Assembly (NCBI GenBank): GCA_003446735.1
Contig: DMCJ01000174.1
Location: 1-6,044 of the forward strand
Length of the DNA stretch: 6,044 nt
Reading direction: 5' to 3'
Origin: Lachnospiraceae bacterium
GTDB taxonomy: Bacteria; Bacillota; Clostridia; Lachnospirales; Lachnospiraceae
Part shown: piece by piece, positions 5,869 through 6,044 of the stretch
How the letters are laid out: each line of letters starts with the position of its first letter
Numbering within the stretch: the stretch's first letter is position 1
Notes under the pieces: generated by a model
The model's input: only the letters and a program-made list of their open reading frames with translations
What the model was told of the DNA's origin: nothing
Databases searched by the model: none
Program-made: the position numbers and the translations under genes

Positions 5869-6044
5869 TTAACCTATATCAGTACCCATGGGGTTACCGG
5901 GATCTATAGCAGATGCTTCGGGTGCGGGAACCTCGGGTGCTATCGGCGCCTCATACGAAGGAACCTCGGGTGCTGCCGGTGCTTCATACGAAGGAGCAAC
6001 AGGTGCTTCGGGTGCTGCCGGTGCTTCATATGCGGGAGCAGCGG
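5869..6044 (-). CDS. C-terminal part of an unidentified protein with a Pro-Ala-Glu-Tyr repeat tail (5' end off the right edge)
   Basis: An open frame enters from the right edge and ends at TAA (5871-5869), giving the last 57 residues. The tail is built from YEAP[A/I]APE units separated by APVAPS or VPS spacers, and ends ASAIDPGNPMGTDIG. There is no hydrophobic segment, cysteine or basic residue in the visible part. The low-complexity acidic, Pro/Ala-rich composition looks like a disordered tail or linker of the kind found at the ends of clostridial membrane or surface proteins, but nothing visible identifies the protein. I regard the frame as real because codon use is natural, the repeat is kept in frame despite synonymous changes, and a hairpin follows the stop. 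It lies 84 bases upstream of the kinase on the same strand and could belong to the same operon. Confidence 0.82.
   Translation of the reverse strand, partial: AAPAYEAPAAPEAPVAPSYEAPAAPEVPSYEAPIAPEVPAPEASAIDPGNPMGTDIG
5926..6030 (-). repeat. In-frame tandem repeat coding for YEAP[A/I]APE units
   Basis: Three units start with TAT-GA[A/G]-GC[A/G]-CCG, at minus-strand positions 6030, 5988 and 5955. The first period is 42 bases (14 residues) and the second 33 bases (11 residues). The first unit carries an extra Ala-Pro-Val-containing spacer. Units one and two are identical over about 30 bases apart from a Glu codon change; unit three has diverged further. A decayed fourth unit (APEAS) follows. 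The array probably continues beyond the right edge. All length differences are multiples of three, consistent with a translated repeat that changes length by slippage or recombination. Confidence 0.8.

Noticed and set aside
5926..6030. CRISPR-like or non-coding repeat array
   Set aside because: Periods are 42 and 33 bases with no unique spacers, and the units keep one open frame with mostly synonymous differences, so this is a coding repeat.
1..6044. Mobile element, integration site, tRNA or rRNA gene
   Set aside because: No transposase or integrase frame, terminal inverted repeats, tRNA cloverleaf or rRNA segment was recognisable on either strand. The intergenic gaps are all under 130 bases.

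Overview
The window reads as one co-directional stretch on the minus strand, in transcription order from the right edge: the tail of an unidentified gene, a hybrid sensor kinase, a membrane protein with a degenerate GGDEF domain, then carA and the first codons of carB. The kinase architecture, the DSLSGV-type GGDEF N-terminus, the purine-rich Shine-Dalgarno sites and the Pro/Ala/Glu tail suggest a Firmicute, most likely a Lachnospiraceae-like clostridium. This is inference from protein style, not from a marker gene.

Right block (about 6044-1407). A partial gene ends in a Pro-Ala-Glu-Tyr repeat tail (5869-6044). An 84-base gap follows, holding a 14-bp hairpin that pairs fully only as minus-strand RNA and has no U-run. 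Next is a 927-residue hybrid kinase: one N-terminal membrane segment, two copies of a PAS-like module, HisKA, HATPase, receiver, HPt and an about 80-residue C-terminal extension. Its last 20 bases overlap the start of a 537-residue protein with a Cache-like extracytoplasmic domain, HAMP and a GGDEF-like domain whose signature has become ETDLF. The two are very likely translationally coupled. The kinase has essentially nothing outside the membrane, while its partner has a large external domain and a dead-looking output domain. I suggest that they work as a split sensor. No response regulator with an output domain is present in the window, so the target of the phosphorelay is unknown.

Left block (1370-1). 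A clear intrinsic terminator closes the signalling block. Four bases beyond its T-run lies a strong sigma-A-type promoter (TTGATA, 17-base spacer, extended TG-T-TAGAAT) for carA. carA and carB encode the two subunits of carbamoyl-phosphate synthetase and overlap by 8 bases, with the carB ribosome binding site inside carA. The predicted carA leader is too short for a pyrimidine attenuator.

The carbamoyl-phosphate block is ordinary. The unusual material is the kinase/degenerate-GGDEF pair, the duplicated PAS-like module, the strand-specific hairpin and the repeat tail at the right edge.
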